DNA of 5,421 nucleotides from Methanohalobium sp046546175 (GTDB lineage Archaea; Halobacteriota; Methanosarcinia; Methanosarcinales; Methanosarcinaceae), in the NCBI RefSeq assembly GCF_046546175.1, contig NZ_JBKGYF010000103.1:1-5421 (forward strand), read 5' to 3'. Shown in pieces: positions 5,386-5,421 of this stretch; position 1 is the stretch's first letter; each line of letters begins with the position of its first letter. The position numbers and the translations under genes are program-made. A model generated the notes under the pieces. It saw only the letters and a program-made list of their open reading frames with translations, did not search any database and was not told the DNA's origin.

Positions 5386-5421
5386 AATACAATGATTGAT
5401 TTTCAATCAATCATTTGTATT
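5386..5421. repeat. Long inverted repeat at the window's right edge
   Basis: AATGATTGATT (5391-5401) and AATCAATCATT (5405-5415) are perfect 11-bp arms around a 3-base loop TTC. After one unpaired T at 5416, AATAC (5386-5390) pairs with GTATT (5417-5421), making 16 pairs in all. The repeat may extend beyond the window. No T-tract is visible after it within the window, so its class (terminator, palindromic repeat, or end of a mobile element) is open. Confidence 0.75.

Larger units (their letters stand above)
5131..5421. other. Non-coding, AT-rich tail of the window
   Basis: I see no convincing gene on either strand in these 291 bases. A five-T run (5140-5144) soon after the trm56 stop could end that transcript. 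Further on come a TATA-like box, a nested hairpin and a terminal inverted repeat, listed separately. A weak inverted repeat AATAATA/TATTATT lies at 5341-5347 and 5355-5361. No tRNA or rRNA is recognisable. Confidence 0.6.

Noticed and set aside
1..5421. CRISPR array or defence system
   Set aside because: The only near-perfect direct repeat is the protein-coding 55-bp pair in the surface gene, there is no repeat-spacer pattern, and all recognisable genes are metabolic, tRNA-modifying or surface genes.

Overview
The window looks like chromosomal DNA of a methanogenic archaeon, most likely of the Methanosarcinaceae or a close relative. The evidence is a sulfite-reductase/F420-oxidoreductase fusion otherwise known from methanogens and ANME archaea, an archaeal AMP phosphorylase, the archaeal tRNA 2'-O-methyltransferase Trm56, archaeal TATA-box promoters, and a surface protein built of repeats of a type common in Methanosarcinales. 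The DNA is AT-rich, especially between genes. The acidic surface protein and the sorting tail would fit a halophilic or marine genus, but the genus is inference and cannot be fixed from the sequence alone.

Layout. Positions 1-836 (+) hold the 3' end of a repetitive, sequon-rich surface-protein gene. Its C-terminus carries a VPxxxP tail, a membrane helix and a basic end, which resembles an archaeosortase sorting signal. A hairpin followed by T-tracts (835-871) closes that gene. It lies in the 44-base gap to the convergent gene fsr (881-2743, -). fsr encodes a complete 620-residue F420H2-dependent siroheme reductase: an FrhB/FpoF-like N-terminal half joined to a siroheme sulfite/nitrite reductase half that carries a two-cluster ferredoxin insert. 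A 288-base divergent intergenic region (2744-3031) holds promoters for fsr (leftward) and for the rightward pair deoA (AMP phosphorylase, 3032-4552) and trm56 (4573-5130). Two tandem copies of the palindrome GTTAAC stand just upstream of the fsr TATA box and are an operator candidate. The last 291 bases (5131-5421) have no convincing gene. They contain a TATA-like box, a nested hairpin beginning near the start site predicted from that box, and a long inverted repeat at the very end of the window.

How the genes work. Fsr would take electrons from reduced coenzyme F420 and deliver them through Fe-S clusters to siroheme, reducing sulfite (or nitrite, in the FsrII-type enzymes) and so protecting methyl-coenzyme M reductase from a toxic oxyanion. 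AMP phosphorylase opens the archaeal nucleoside-monophosphate salvage route through ribose-1,5-bisphosphate to type III RuBisCO. Trm56 methylates C56 in the tRNA T-loop. The deoA-trm56 gap is only 20 bases, so the two are probably co-transcribed. No functional link between fsr and its neighbours is evident apart from the shared intergenic region. The most interesting points are the Fsr fusion with its unresolved substrate class, the candidate operator at its promoter, the VPxxxP sorting tail, and the structured non-coding tail of the window.
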